DNA of 64,000 nucleotides from UBA1426 sp052034085 (GTDB lineage Bacteria > Bacillota > Clostridia > Peptostreptococcales > Anaerovoracaceae). Shown here piece after piece: positions 29,679 through 37,307 of this stretch (position 1 is its first letter; every line of letters begins with the position of its first letter). The translations under genes and the position numbers were made by a program. The stretch is from the NCBI GenBank assembly GCA_052034085.1, contig JBPOJA010000004.1:3177-67176 (forward strand), read 5' to 3'. The notes below the pieces were generated by a model that ran no database searches, was not told the DNA's origin, and worked only from the letters and a program-made list of their open reading frames with translations.

Positions 29679-30347
29679 TTAATCAGTTATTTCCCAGTCA
29701 ATGGGGCCAAGGGTTTCCACTAAAAAATTATTGGTTTTTGAAAAATGCCGGCATCCAAAAAACCCGTTATGGGCTGACAACGGACTTGGGTGAGCCGCTG
29801 TAAGTATAAGATGTGCGGGATTTGTAATCAGGCTCATCTTTTCCCTGGCATTTGCTCCCCAAAGTAAGAATACCATAGATTCATCTCTTTCATTCAATAA
29901 ATTTATCACTTTGTCGGTAAATATTTCCCAGCCTTTACCTCTGTGGGAATTGGCCTGGCCGCCTCTGACAGTCAAAACCGCATTCAGAAGCATTACGCCT
30001 TCCCTGGCCCACTTTTCAAGATAACCGTGTGCAGGTATGGGCAAACCCAAATCATCTCTCAGTTCCCTGAAGATATTCTCCAAAGACGGAGGTTTTCTTA
30101 CTCCTTTTTTGACGGAAAAACACAGCCCATGAGCCTGTCCCGGACCATGATAAGGATCCTGTCCGATAATTACAGCCTTAACCTTTTCGTAGGGTGTAAA
30201 TTTGAGAGCATTAAAAATATCATGCATGTCGGGATAAACCGGCCCTGATTTGTATTCCTGTATGAGGAACTGCCTTAACTTAAGGTAATATTCTTTTTCA
30301 AACTCCCCTGCAAGGAGTTGATCCCAGTCGTTGCCAATTTTAACCAT
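29679..30347 (-). CDS. ung: uracil-DNA glycosylase (left-arm copy)
   Basis: Identical twin of 30478-31146. 222 residues with GQDPYH and HPSPLS. The two ung copies face away from the palindrome centre, start codons 130 bp apart. Confidence 0.94.
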   Translation of the reverse strand: MVKIGNDWDQLLAGEFEKEYYLKLRQFLIQEYKSGPVYPDMHDIFNALKFTPYEKVKAVIIGQDPYHGPGQAHGLCFSVKKGVRKPPSLENIFRELRDDLGLPIPAHGYLEKWAREGVMLLNAVLTVRGGQANSHRGKGWEIFTDKVINLLNERDESMVFLLWGANAREKMSLITNPAHLILTAAHPSPLSAHNGFFGCRHFSKTNNFLVETLGPIDWEITD

Positions 30348-30359
30348 ATCTGCTCCTGT

Positions 30360-30465
30360 GTGTCAGTATGTCAGTATGTCAGTGTATGTCAGTGGGACAG
30401 CCCTTTTGACATATGTCAAAAGGGCTGTCCCACTGACATACACTGACATACTGACATACTGACAC
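30360..30465. repeat. palindrome centre: TGTCAGT tandem repeats flanking a perfect hairpin
   Basis: On each side there are four TGTCAGT units, mostly with an 8-bp period (30361, 30369, 30377 and 30387, mirrored at 30431-30464). They lead into a perfect 42-bp hairpin at 30392-30433, whose half-site reads GTGGGACAGCCCTTTTGACAT. The element lies between the two ung start codons. It is not coding. It could be a natural intergenic palindromic repeat at which replication or assembly switched strand. No transposase is nearby. Confidence 0.85.
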
Positions 30466-30477
30466 ACAGGAGCAGAT

Positions 30478-31146
30478 ATGGTTAAAATTGGCAACGACTG
30501 GGATCAACTCCTTGCAGGGGAGTTTGAAAAAGAATATTACCTTAAGTTAAGGCAGTTCCTCATACAGGAATACAAATCAGGGCCGGTTTATCCCGACATG
30601 CATGATATTTTTAATGCTCTCAAATTTACACCCTACGAAAAGGTTAAGGCTGTAATTATCGGACAGGATCCTTATCATGGTCCGGGACAGGCTCATGGGC
30701 TGTGTTTTTCCGTCAAAAAAGGAGTAAGAAAACCTCCGTCTTTGGAGAATATCTTCAGGGAACTGAGAGATGATTTGGGTTTGCCCATACCTGCACACGG
30801 TTATCTTGAAAAGTGGGCCAGGGAAGGCGTAATGCTTCTGAATGCGGTTTTGACTGTCAGAGGCGGCCAGGCCAATTCCCACAGAGGTAAAGGCTGGGAA
30901 ATATTTACCGACAAAGTGATAAATTTATTGAATGAAAGAGATGAATCTATGGTATTCTTACTTTGGGGAGCAAATGCCAGGGAAAAGATGAGCCTGATTA
31001 CAAATCCCGCACATCTTATACTTACAGCGGCTCACCCAAGTCCGTTGTCAGCCCATAACGGGTTTTTTGGATGCCGGCATTTTTCAAAAACCAATAATTT
31101 TTTAGTGGAAACCCTTGGCCCCATTGACTGGGAAATAACTGATTAA
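30478..31146 (+). CDS. ung: uracil-DNA glycosylase, family 1
   Basis: Removes uracil from DNA (deaminated cytosine or misincorporated dUMP), starting base excision repair in the cytoplasm. The 222-residue length is usual for family 1. The water-activating motif GQDPYH is at residues 62-67 (D64, H67), the uracil-binding segment LLNAVLTVRGG lies near residues 120-130, and the DNA-intercalation motif HPSPLS is at 186-191 with H186. The ATG has an AGGAG site just upstream (about 30468). It is the first gene of a run with lemA (14-nt gap) and the DUF2207 gene. The centre of the inverted repeat lies directly upstream, so its native promoter region cannot be trusted. Assignment is secure. Confidence 0.96.
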   Translation: MVKIGNDWDQLLAGEFEKEYYLKLRQFLIQEYKSGPVYPDMHDIFNALKFTPYEKVKAVIIGQDPYHGPGQAHGLCFSVKKGVRKPPSLENIFRELRDDLGLPIPAHGYLEKWAREGVMLLNAVLTVRGGQANSHRGKGWEIFTDKVINLLNERDESMVFLLWGANAREKMSLITNPAHLILTAAHPSPLSAHNGFFGCRHFSKTNNFLVETLGPIDWEITD

Positions 31147-31160
31147 AAGGAGAAAGAGAC

Positions 31161-31712
31161 ATGTTGGTGAAGATTATTTTAGCATTGGTAGTCCTGGTTG
31201 GTATCTTTGTGGTGGGTGCATACAACAGTCTGGTTAAGCTGAGAAACGGGGTTGAAGAAGCCTTTTCCACCATGGATGTCTACATGAAAAAAAGGTTTGA
31301 CCTGATTCCCAACCTGATAGAAACGGTTAAAGGCTACACCGCCCATGAGTCAGAGACGCTGGAAAAAATAGTAAATGCACGGAACAGAACAGCATCTGCA
31401 GCCACAACCGAAGAGAGGCTTGAAAATGAAAATATGCTGACCGGCGCATTAAGGAGCCTGTTTGCCCTGGCAGAAGGTTATCCGGATCTTAAAGCTAATC
31501 AGAACTTCCTTGATTTGCAGGCACAGCTCAGAGTTGTGGAAGAGGACATTTCCAATTCCAGAAGATACTACAACGGGACTGTGAGGGATTACAACATAAA
31601 GACAGAAGTATTTCCTTACAACATAGTTGCAGGCCTGTTTGGTTTTGGAAGGAAGCCCATGTTTGAGCTGTCCGATGAGGCGGAAAGGGAGAACGTAAAA
31701 GTTCAGTTTTAG
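31161..31712 (+). CDS. lemA: LemA family protein
   Basis: 183 residues with one N-terminal membrane helix (about residues 2-21), followed by the LemA signature: YNSLVKLRNGVEEAFSTMDV and then KKRFDLIPNLIETVKGY. The rest is a helical-bundle domain facing away from the membrane. The molecular role of LemA proteins is not established. In many bacteria they sit beside DUF2207 or TPM-domain membrane proteins, as here, where the DUF2207 gene starts 4 nt downstream. The start has AAAGGAGAAAG upstream. Family assignment is firm; function is unknown. Confidence 0.92.
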   Translation: MLVKIILALVVLVGIFVVGAYNSLVKLRNGVEEAFSTMDVYMKKRFDLIPNLIETVKGYTAHESETLEKIVNARNRTASAATTEERLENENMLTGALRSLFALAEGYPDLKANQNFLDLQAQLRVVEEDISNSRRYYNGTVRDYNIKTEVFPYNIVAGLFGFGRKPMFELSDEAERENVKVQF

Positions 31713-31716
31713 TGCT

Positions 31717-33606
31717 ATGAATAATAAACGGCTATATATTGCGGCCTTTATTTTGGTGCTTTTTTTGCCCCTGCTTTTACCTGCCCGGGTACACGGGGCA
31801 GATCTTGTTACTGAGAGGTATGATGTAGATATAAAAGTTTATGAGGATTACTCCTGGGAGGTTGAAGAGACAATCCACATGAATTTTCTGGAAAGGCATC
31901 ACGGCATTTTCAGATATATTCCTTATGCGGGGAAGGTATATTACAAATATGAAGGCCGGGAATACCAGACTCCTTACAGACTGAAGTTAAAAGATGTTGA
32001 TATACCTGGTTACAAATACGAAAGGTACAATGAAAATCGCAATTTGGTGCTTAAGATAGGCGACGGAAACATCTATATTCAGGGACCTTACACTTATTAC
32101 ATCTCCTATAAGGCTAAAGCATATAAAGAGCGAACCAAAGGTTTCGAACAGTTTTACTGGGGGTTGCTCCCTACTGAATGGAATGCTCCCATTGAGACGG
32201 GAACTTTTATAATAGAGATGCCAAAGCCGGTAAAAACTGAAAATATTGAATTTATTGCAGGCCCTTACGGGGCGGCAAATACGGACTGGGTGGAATGGTC
32301 CTTGTCAGAAGACGGAAAAGTTATCAAAGGCGACCTGAAGCAGGAGCTGCAGCCATATGAAGGCGTAACTGTCAGGATAACCCTGCCTGAAGGATATTTT
32401 GAAGGAGCTCCCAAATCTGACTGGATGCTGATTCCCATGCTCATACTGATTCTTCTGGCTCCTCTGCTCAACTTTGTTCTGTGGAGAAAGTTTGGAGTTG
32501 ATCCTCCCGTTGTGAGAACCGTGGAATTTTATCCTCCTCAGGGACTGGATCCAGCACAGGCCTCCTATGTTATTGACAGTTCGGCAGACAGTAAGGATAT
32601 AGTCGGAGTAATAATTTACCTTGCCAATGAGGGATATCTCACCATTGAAGAACATGGCAAAAAGTTTAAGCTTATTAAAACAAAAGAAATGCCGGATTCC
32701 ATTACAGACCACAGGAAAATAATTTTCGATGGTCTTTTCGTGACGGGAGATGAAGTTACAGAAAAAGAAATTAAGAAATATTTCCAGCCCAGCGCCATGC
32801 TGGCTCTTACGAAGGTTGGCAGTTATTTCAAAAAGAATACAAAACACAGGCTTTTTACCAAAGAATCTTTCGTAGCAAGGGTAATCGCCGTTCTGATTTC
32901 CATATTGCCGTTTACGGCCCTTAACGTATTCGGAATAAGTTATGCATATGGCACTTGGGAGGAAGTCATACTTGCGGAGATTTTTCTGCCTGCACTTTTC
33001 ATGATATATTTAATGCATGTGTATAACTTCGACCGAAGGAACACTATGAGGAGGTTCAAGCGTTTCTTTTCCTGGAGCCTTGCGATTTTCTTTACTTTGC
33101 TTTACTACGGAATCCAATACCTTTTCATAAGGGAGTGGGAAGAACTGATTATTTGGGGAGCCGTTGCCATAATAGCTTCTCTGATAAGCATGATTTTTGC
33201 CGTGCTCATGAAAAAAAGAACAGCTTACGGTGCCGAAATGCTGGGCAAAATACTTGGGTTCAAGGAGTTCCTGAAAGTTGCGGAGGTATCCCGGATTGAA
33301 CGCCTCGTTGAGCAGGATCCCCAATATTTCTACGCTACCCTGCCTTATGCCTATGTGTTCGGACTGACCCGGGTATGGGCAAAGAAGTTTGAAAAAATCA
33401 CCATGACTCAGCCAGAGTGGTACCACAGTTCGACGGGAGCGGCCTTCAGTCATGCAGCATTTATGAAGTCCATTTCAAGCTATGCCGGCACTATAGACAG
33501 GGTGTCTGTTCCCAGAAGCTCAGGCAGTGGTGGCGGAGGCAGCTATTCCGGCGGAGGCGGCTCATCTGGCGGCGGCATGGGTGGCGGCGGAGGCGGCGGC
33601 TGGTAA
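31717..33606 (+). CDS. DUF2207 membrane protein with Gly-rich C-terminal tail
   Basis: 629 residues. A signal peptide (about 1-27) is followed by a large extracytoplasmic beta-rich domain typical of DUF2207, then a membrane helix near 236-256. A cytoplasmic segment follows, with a winged-helix-like stretch around VIIYLANEGYLTIEE. Further hydrophobic segments lie near 388-437 and 450-499. The protein ends in a glycine/serine-rich tail of about 28 residues finishing GGGGGGGW. The tail resembles those of other LemA-associated TPM/DUF2207 proteins. It is coupled to lemA (4-nt gap), which supports a shared envelope role. The biochemical function is unknown. Confidence 0.85.
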   Translation: MNNKRLYIAAFILVLFLPLLLPARVHGADLVTERYDVDIKVYEDYSWEVEETIHMNFLERHHGIFRYIPYAGKVYYKYEGREYQTPYRLKLKDVDIPGYKYERYNENRNLVLKIGDGNIYIQGPYTYYISYKAKAYKERTKGFEQFYWGLLPTEWNAPIETGTFIIEMPKPVKTENIEFIAGPYGAANTDWVEWSLSEDGKVIKGDLKQELQPYEGVTVRITLPEGYFEGAPKSDWMLIPMLILILLAPLLNFVLWRKFGVDPPVVRTVEFYPPQGLDPAQASYVIDSSADSKDIVGVIIYLANEGYLTIEEHGKKFKLIKTKEMPDSITDHRKIIFDGLFVTGDEVTEKEIKKYFQPSAMLALTKVGSYFKKNTKHRLFTKESFVARVIAVLISILPFTALNVFGISYAYGTWEEVILAEIFLPALFMIYLMHVYNFDRRNTMRRFKRFFSWSLAIFFTLLYYGIQYLFIREWEELIIWGAVAIIASLISMIFAVLMKKRTAYGAEMLGKILGFKEFLKVAEVSRIERLVEQDPQYFYATLPYAYVFGLTRVWAKKFEKITMTQPEWYHSSTGAAFSHAAFMKSISSYAGTIDRVSVPRSSGSGGGGSYSGGGGSSGGGMGGGGGGGW

Positions 33607-33630
33607 AGAAAATCAATCGAGGGGGAACAC

Positions 33631-33798
33631 ATGACAAAAATCGGCATAGCACTGAATTACTGGATTTTTATTATTATAGTATTGCTGCTGGCAAAGGTAC
33701 TGGGCCTGGCTGACGATAACAAAATGATGCTGATTGTTATAGGGTTCAGCACTATTTTTTATTTCATGTTTATGCACTTCAAAACACGAAAAAAATAG
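33631..33798 (+). CDS. small two-helix membrane protein (55 aa)
   Basis: A short open frame begins 24 nt after the DUF2207 gene, at an ATG with a GGGGG site at 33620-33625. The 55-residue product has two hydrophobic segments (about 9-25 and 32-48) separated by ADDNK, and ends in the basic tail KTRKK. It probably belongs to the lemA-DUF2207 unit. I do not recognise a family. The good ribosome-binding site, fit in the gap and membrane-like composition argue that it is real. Confidence 0.65.
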   Translation: MTKIGIALNYWIFIIIVLLLAKVLGLADDNKMMLIVIGFSTIFYFMFMHFKTRKK

Positions 33799-33807
33799 CC
33801 TGCCTCC

Positions 33808-33835
33808 TTGATTTTTCTGTTTGTCCATATATAAT
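33808..33835 (+). promoter_or_regulatory. predicted promoter of the carboxyltransferase gene
   Basis: TTGATT at 33808-33813, a 16-bp spacer and a perfect TATAAT at 33830-33835. Transcription would begin near 33842, almost on top of the in-frame ATG at 33843. That favours the TTG start at 33879, which has a Shine-Dalgarno sequence. Confidence 0.6.
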
Positions 33836-33878
33836 CGGGGGTATGAAATTTGAAATAAAAAAACGGGGAGGTAGAGTT

Positions 33879-35276
33879 TTGGCAAAAGTAAAAATTACAG
33901 AAACTGTGTTGAGGGATGGTCACCAGTCCCTTATTGCAACCAGAATGACAACTAAAGAAATGGTTCCTATTCTGGAAACCATGGACAGAGCTGGCTACCA
34001 TGCTTTGGAAGTGTGGGGGGGAGCCACTTTCGATGCCAGTCTGCGCTTTTTAAATGAAGACCCCTGGGAAAGACTCAGAACCATAAGAAAAAACATTAAA
34101 AATACAAAACTGCAAATGTTGCTCAGAGGGCAAAATCTGCTGGGATATAAGCATTATGCCGATGACGTGGTTGAGGAGTTTGTTAAGAAAAGCCTTGCCA
34201 ACGGAATTGATATTATAAGAATATTTGATGCACTGAATGACCCCAGAAACTTGTCAAAGGCTATAGAAACTGTTAAGAAAGAGGGCGGACATGCTCAGGC
34301 CGCTATGTCATACACGATAAGCCCGGTGCACACAAACAAGGTTTTTGCGGATCTTGCCAGGGAATTTGCCGACATGGGAGCTGATTCCATCTGCATCAAG
34401 GATATGGCCGGACTTCTGGATCCCTATAATACATATACGCTGGTTAAGGAAATCAAGTCAGCGGTCAATCTGCCCCTGGAACTTCATACTCACGCTACCA
34501 GCGGTATGGGCAGCATGACTTTGCTAAAAGGAATTGAAGCCGGAGCTGACATTATTGACACAGCCATATCACCCTTTGGCGAAGGAAGCTCGCAGCCTTC
34601 AACGGAACCCATGGTCAAGGCTCTGGCAGGCACTGAGTGGGATACTGGCATGGACATGAATGCTCTAAATGAAATTGCCGAGTATTTCAGACCCATCAGG
34701 GAAAAATATATTGAAGAGGGATTATTAGATCCCAAATTGATGGGTGTTGATATTAACACATTGATTTATCAGGTTCCGGGCGGTATGCTTTCAAATCTGG
34801 TTTCACAGTTGAAACAGCAGAACGCCATGAACAAATTTGAAGAAGTGCTTAAAGAAGTTCCCAAAGTAAGAGAAGACCTGGGTTATCCTCCTCTGGTAAC
34901 ACCAACCAGCCAGATTGTGGGAACACAGGCAGTATTGAACGTAGTTATGGGTGAGCGCTATAAGATGGTGCCCAATGAAGTAAAACAGCTGGTTAAAGGA
35001 ATGTACGGAAAGACTACAACCCCAATCAAAGAAGAAATCGTGAAGAAGATTATCGGTGATGAGGAGAGGATTACCGAAAGACCGGCAGACTATATTAAAC
35101 CTGAACTTGAAGAAATCAAAAAGGAAATTGCCAAGTATGTGGAGCAGGATGAAGATATTCTCACCAGGGCAATGTTCCCGGGACCTGCTATTGATTTCTT
35201 CAAATACAGAAATGCAGAAAGATATAAGCTGGACTCAAATCTGCTGGACGAGGAAAACATGGTCTATCCCGTATAG
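33879..35276 (+). CDS. oadA: carboxyltransferase (oxaloacetate decarboxylase alpha / pyruvate carboxylase B type), no biotin domain
   Basis: The TIM-barrel carboxyltransferase domain moves CO2 between oxaloacetate or pyruvate and carboxybiotin. Visible signatures are ETVLRDGHQSLIATRM near the N-terminus, EVWGGATFDASLRFL, LLRGQNLLGYKHYADDVV, the metal-site segment LELHTHATSG and PGGMLSNL. I chose TTG at 33879 because GGGGAGGT (33865-33872) precedes it; an ATG lies 12 codons upstream in frame but sits on the predicted transcription start. The product is 465 residues. It ends after the conserved C-terminal helices without a biotinyl domain or the MKM lysine motif. No biotin carrier, beta or gamma subunit lies nearby, so a partner must be encoded elsewhere. 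Exact substrate uncertain. Confidence 0.85.
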   Translation: MAKVKITETVLRDGHQSLIATRMTTKEMVPILETMDRAGYHALEVWGGATFDASLRFLNEDPWERLRTIRKNIKNTKLQMLLRGQNLLGYKHYADDVVEEFVKKSLANGIDIIRIFDALNDPRNLSKAIETVKKEGGHAQAAMSYTISPVHTNKVFADLAREFADMGADSICIKDMAGLLDPYNTYTLVKEIKSAVNLPLELHTHATSGMGSMTLLKGIEAGADIIDTAISPFGEGSSQPSTEPMVKALAGTEWDTGMDMNALNEIAEYFRPIREKYIEEGLLDPKLMGVDINTLIYQVPGGMLSNLVSQLKQQNAMNKFEEVLKEVPKVREDLGYPPLVTPTSQIVGTQAVLNVVMGERYKMVPNEVKQLVKGMYGKTTTPIKEEIVKKIIGDEERITERPADYIKPELEEIKKEIAKYVEQDEDILTRAMFPGPAIDFFKYRNAERYKLDSNLLDEENMVYPV

Positions 35277-35284
35277 AAAACCTC

Positions 35285-36004
35285 ATGTACAGGGAAATTA
35301 AAAAGAAAAAGTTGATACTAGAGAACCGTAAACCCTTCAGCCGCGAGGCTGAAGGGCTTATTGCAGATTTAAACAAACTGCAATGGGCATATTCCTCCCT
35401 GGCCCTCGATGGCTGTAATTTAAGCAAGGTGGTCGTGGAAGGGCTCTTAAACGGAGAATTTTTTGAAGGTATCAGCATAGGGGACCACCTTAAAGTAAGC
35501 AATTATGGCAATGCTATAAATCTGGTATATAAGATGGCATCTGAGGGCGCAGGCCCTGATAAAGCCAGGCTGTTGAAAATCCTTGAGCTGCTTTCCGGCA
35601 GCAGCGATGTTTTATACAGGCAGTCAAATCCGGTTCTGCGCATGATTGATTACAACCCTCCGCATTTCAAAGATGTGGAAAAGCTCATGGATTTACTTTT
35701 ACAAAAGTATAAAGAAGAAAAAACCGAGAAAAATCCTGTCATGGTAGCTGCCAGCCTCCACAACAGGATTATTGAAATATACCCCTATGAGGAAAATTCC
35801 GAGGCCATGGCCAGAATGGCCGCCAATTTCCACCTCATGAGCGAAAAACTTCCGCCGGCAGCCTGGAACATGAGCGAACAGGAGTATTATGATGCAATTG
35901 CAGCATATCTGAAAAATGAGGACATAGGTCCCATATACAACATGCTGGAAAGAAGCGTTTTCAATAACATGGAGGTTATGCTGCAGCTGACTGCAGGCAG
36001 ATAA
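35285..36004 (+). CDS. Fic-fold protein with degenerate (probably inactive) catalytic motif
   Basis: 239 residues with the layout of a class II Fic protein. The N-terminal segment SSLALDG (37-43) sits where the inhibitory (S/T)xxxE(G/N) helix is expected, with Asp42 for Glu. The Fic core then follows: VSNYGNAINLV, LYRQSNPVLRMIDYNPP and a final helix pair. The active loop, normally HPFxDGNGRxxR, reads YPYEENSEAMAR at 166-177. The catalytic His is Tyr, the Gly-Asn-Gly anion hole is lost and the first Arg is Ala. AMP transfer is therefore unlikely. It follows the carboxyltransferase by 8 nt and converges on argH. A strong hairpin lies within its 5' coding region. Fold assignment is by pattern; function unknown. 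Confidence 0.72.
   Translation: MYREIKKKKLILENRKPFSREAEGLIADLNKLQWAYSSLALDGCNLSKVVVEGLLNGEFFEGISIGDHLKVSNYGNAINLVYKMASEGAGPDKARLLKILELLSGSSDVLYRQSNPVLRMIDYNPPHFKDVEKLMDLLLQKYKEEKTEKNPVMVAASLHNRIIEIYPYEENSEAMARMAANFHLMSEKLPPAAWNMSEQEYYDAIAAYLKNEDIGPIYNMLERSVFNNMEVMLQLTAGR
35333..35356 (+). other. perfect 10-bp stem with GCGA tetraloop inside the Fic-like gene
   Basis: CCCTTCAGCC (35333-35342), loop GCGA, GGCTGAAGGG (35347-35356). The stem begins about 48 nt after the start codon and codes for residues 17-24. GNRA loops are stable in RNA, so this could slow translation or mark an inserted repeat. There is no T-run, so it is not a terminator. Confidence 0.6.
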
Positions 36005-36036
36005 AAATATGATGGCCGGAAGGTCATCATATTTTT
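36003..36036. terminator. bidirectional terminator between Fic-like gene and argH
   Basis: AAAAATATGATGGCC (36003-36017), loop GGAA, GGTCATCATATTTTT (36022-36036), with one G-T pair. A-runs and T-runs flank the stem on both strands. The hairpin overlaps both convergent stop codons. Confidence 0.85.
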
Positions 36037-37307
36037 ATAAAATCATAAAAGTCCTTTTCAAATAAAGGAGAGAAATTTCCAAGTTCTTCAAGACTCAAAT
36101 CATCAAGGGCCTTCCCCTTATCTATGCAGTAAAGCACCATTTTACCTACAGTTTCATGACAATCCCGGAAAGCCATGCCTTTTCCGACCAGGTAATCAGC
36201 AGCCAGGGTGGCGTTCATAAATCCTGATTTGACGGCTTTTCTCATACTATCTTTGTTTACTTTCATGGTTTTTATAACTTCCGTGAAAATAAACAGGCAG
36301 TCCTTAAGGGTATCGCCTCCGTCGAAAAGAGCTTCTTTGTCTTCCTGCATATCTTTGTTGTATGCGAGGGGCAGCCCTTTCATAATGGTAAGCAAGCCGA
36401 CAAGATCCCCGTATACCCTGCCCGTCTTGCCCCGGATAAGCTCCGCCATGTCCGGATTCTTTTTCTGAGGCATTATGCTGCTTCCCGTGCTGAAGGCATC
36501 ATCCATCTCCACAAAGGCGAATTCGGAGGAACTCCATACAATCAGCTCTTCGCAAAAACGGGAAAGGTGCATCATGCAAATTGAGGCGCAGGAAAGAAAT
36601 TCTATGGCAAAATCCCTGTCGCTGACAGCATCCATTGTGTTTTCACAAAGCTTGGCAAATCCAAGTTCGTTCATAGTGATGTTTCTGTCAATGGGATAAG
36701 TTGTACCTGCCAATGCACCGGAGCCTAAAGGCATGAAATCAGTCCTTTTTCTGCAATCAATAAACCGGTCCCGGTCTCTTTTGAACATTTCAGAGTAGGC
36801 GCCTAAATGCAGTGAAAGAGTAACAGGCTGAGCCCGCTGCAGATGGGTATATCCGGGCATAATAGTATCTTTGTGCTCATGGCCCAGTGTATTCAGCACG
36901 GAAAGGAGGCCATCCAGCAGGCCGATGGTTTCATCAATAATATCTTTCTGATACAGCCTGATATCAGTGGCCACCTGATCATTCCTGCTCCTGCCGGTGT
37001 GGAGTTTTTTGCCGGGTTCACCTATGCGTTCAGTCAGCAGGGTTTCTATGTTCATGTGTATGTCTTCTGCTTCCACGGAAAACTGAATGCTGCCTGATTC
37101 TATGTCCTTAAGAATCTCTTCAAGGGTTTCTATTATTAGCAGGGCTTCTCCCATGGGAATAATGCCCTGCTTACCAAGCATCAGGGCATGAGCCTTGCTG
37201 CCTTCTATATCATGCCGGTACAGACGCTGGTCTACCTTGATTGAAGCATTGAACTCATCAGCGGATGAATTCGCCTCCTTTGAGAATCTTCCTTTCCAGA
37301 GTTTCAT
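36027..37307 (-). CDS. argH: argininosuccinate lyase
   Basis: Splits argininosuccinate into arginine and fumarate, the last step of arginine synthesis; cytoplasmic homotetramer. 426 residues. The N-terminus MKLWKGRFSKEANSSADEFN matches the family start, so the 50-nt overlap with the end of argG in another frame is real. GGAGGAACC lies upstream inside argG. The superfamily signature GSSIMPQKKNP is at about 275-285, TGRSRNDQVATD near 102-113, and HLQRAQPVT is present. Translation is probably coupled to argG. Confidence 0.96.
   Translation of the reverse strand: MKLWKGRFSKEANSSADEFNASIKVDQRLYRHDIEGSKAHALMLGKQGIIPMGEALLIIETLEEILKDIESGSIQFSVEAEDIHMNIETLLTERIGEPGKKLHTGRSRNDQVATDIRLYQKDIIDETIGLLDGLLSVLNTLGHEHKDTIMPGYTHLQRAQPVTLSLHLGAYSEMFKRDRDRFIDCRKRTDFMPLGSGALAGTTYPIDRNITMNELGFAKLCENTMDAVSDRDFAIEFLSCASICMMHLSRFCEELIVWSSSEFAFVEMDDAFSTGSSIMPQKKNPDMAELIRGKTGRVYGDLVGLLTIMKGLPLAYNKDMQEDKEALFDGGDTLKDCLFIFTEVIKTMKVNKDSMRKAVKSGFMNATLAADYLVGKGMAFRDCHETVGKMVLYCIDKGKALDDLSLEELGNFSPLFEKDFYDFIKI

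Larger units (their letters stand above)
1..30412. repeat. left arm of a 60.8-kb inverted repeat
   Basis: Position x pairs with 60825-x. The first bases (taactttctttacat) are the reverse complement of 60810-60824, and the two sides of 30412/30413 are exact complements. Every gene in this arm has an opposite-strand twin of identical length, position and translation, so there are no indels between the arms. The pairing reaches the first base of the window, so the outer limit cannot be seen. Probably an assembly fold-back of the right arm. Gene entries in this arm should be counted once with their twins unless reads prove otherwise. Confidence 0.97.

Noticed and set aside
30361..30464. TGTCAGT repeats as a CRISPR array
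   Set aside because: Units are 7-8 bp without spacers and no cas gene is present.
30360..30465. Protelomerase-type hairpin telomere
   Set aside because: Nothing else in the window (no telomere resolvase, no plasmid or phage genes) supports it; kept only as an alternative to be excluded by reads.
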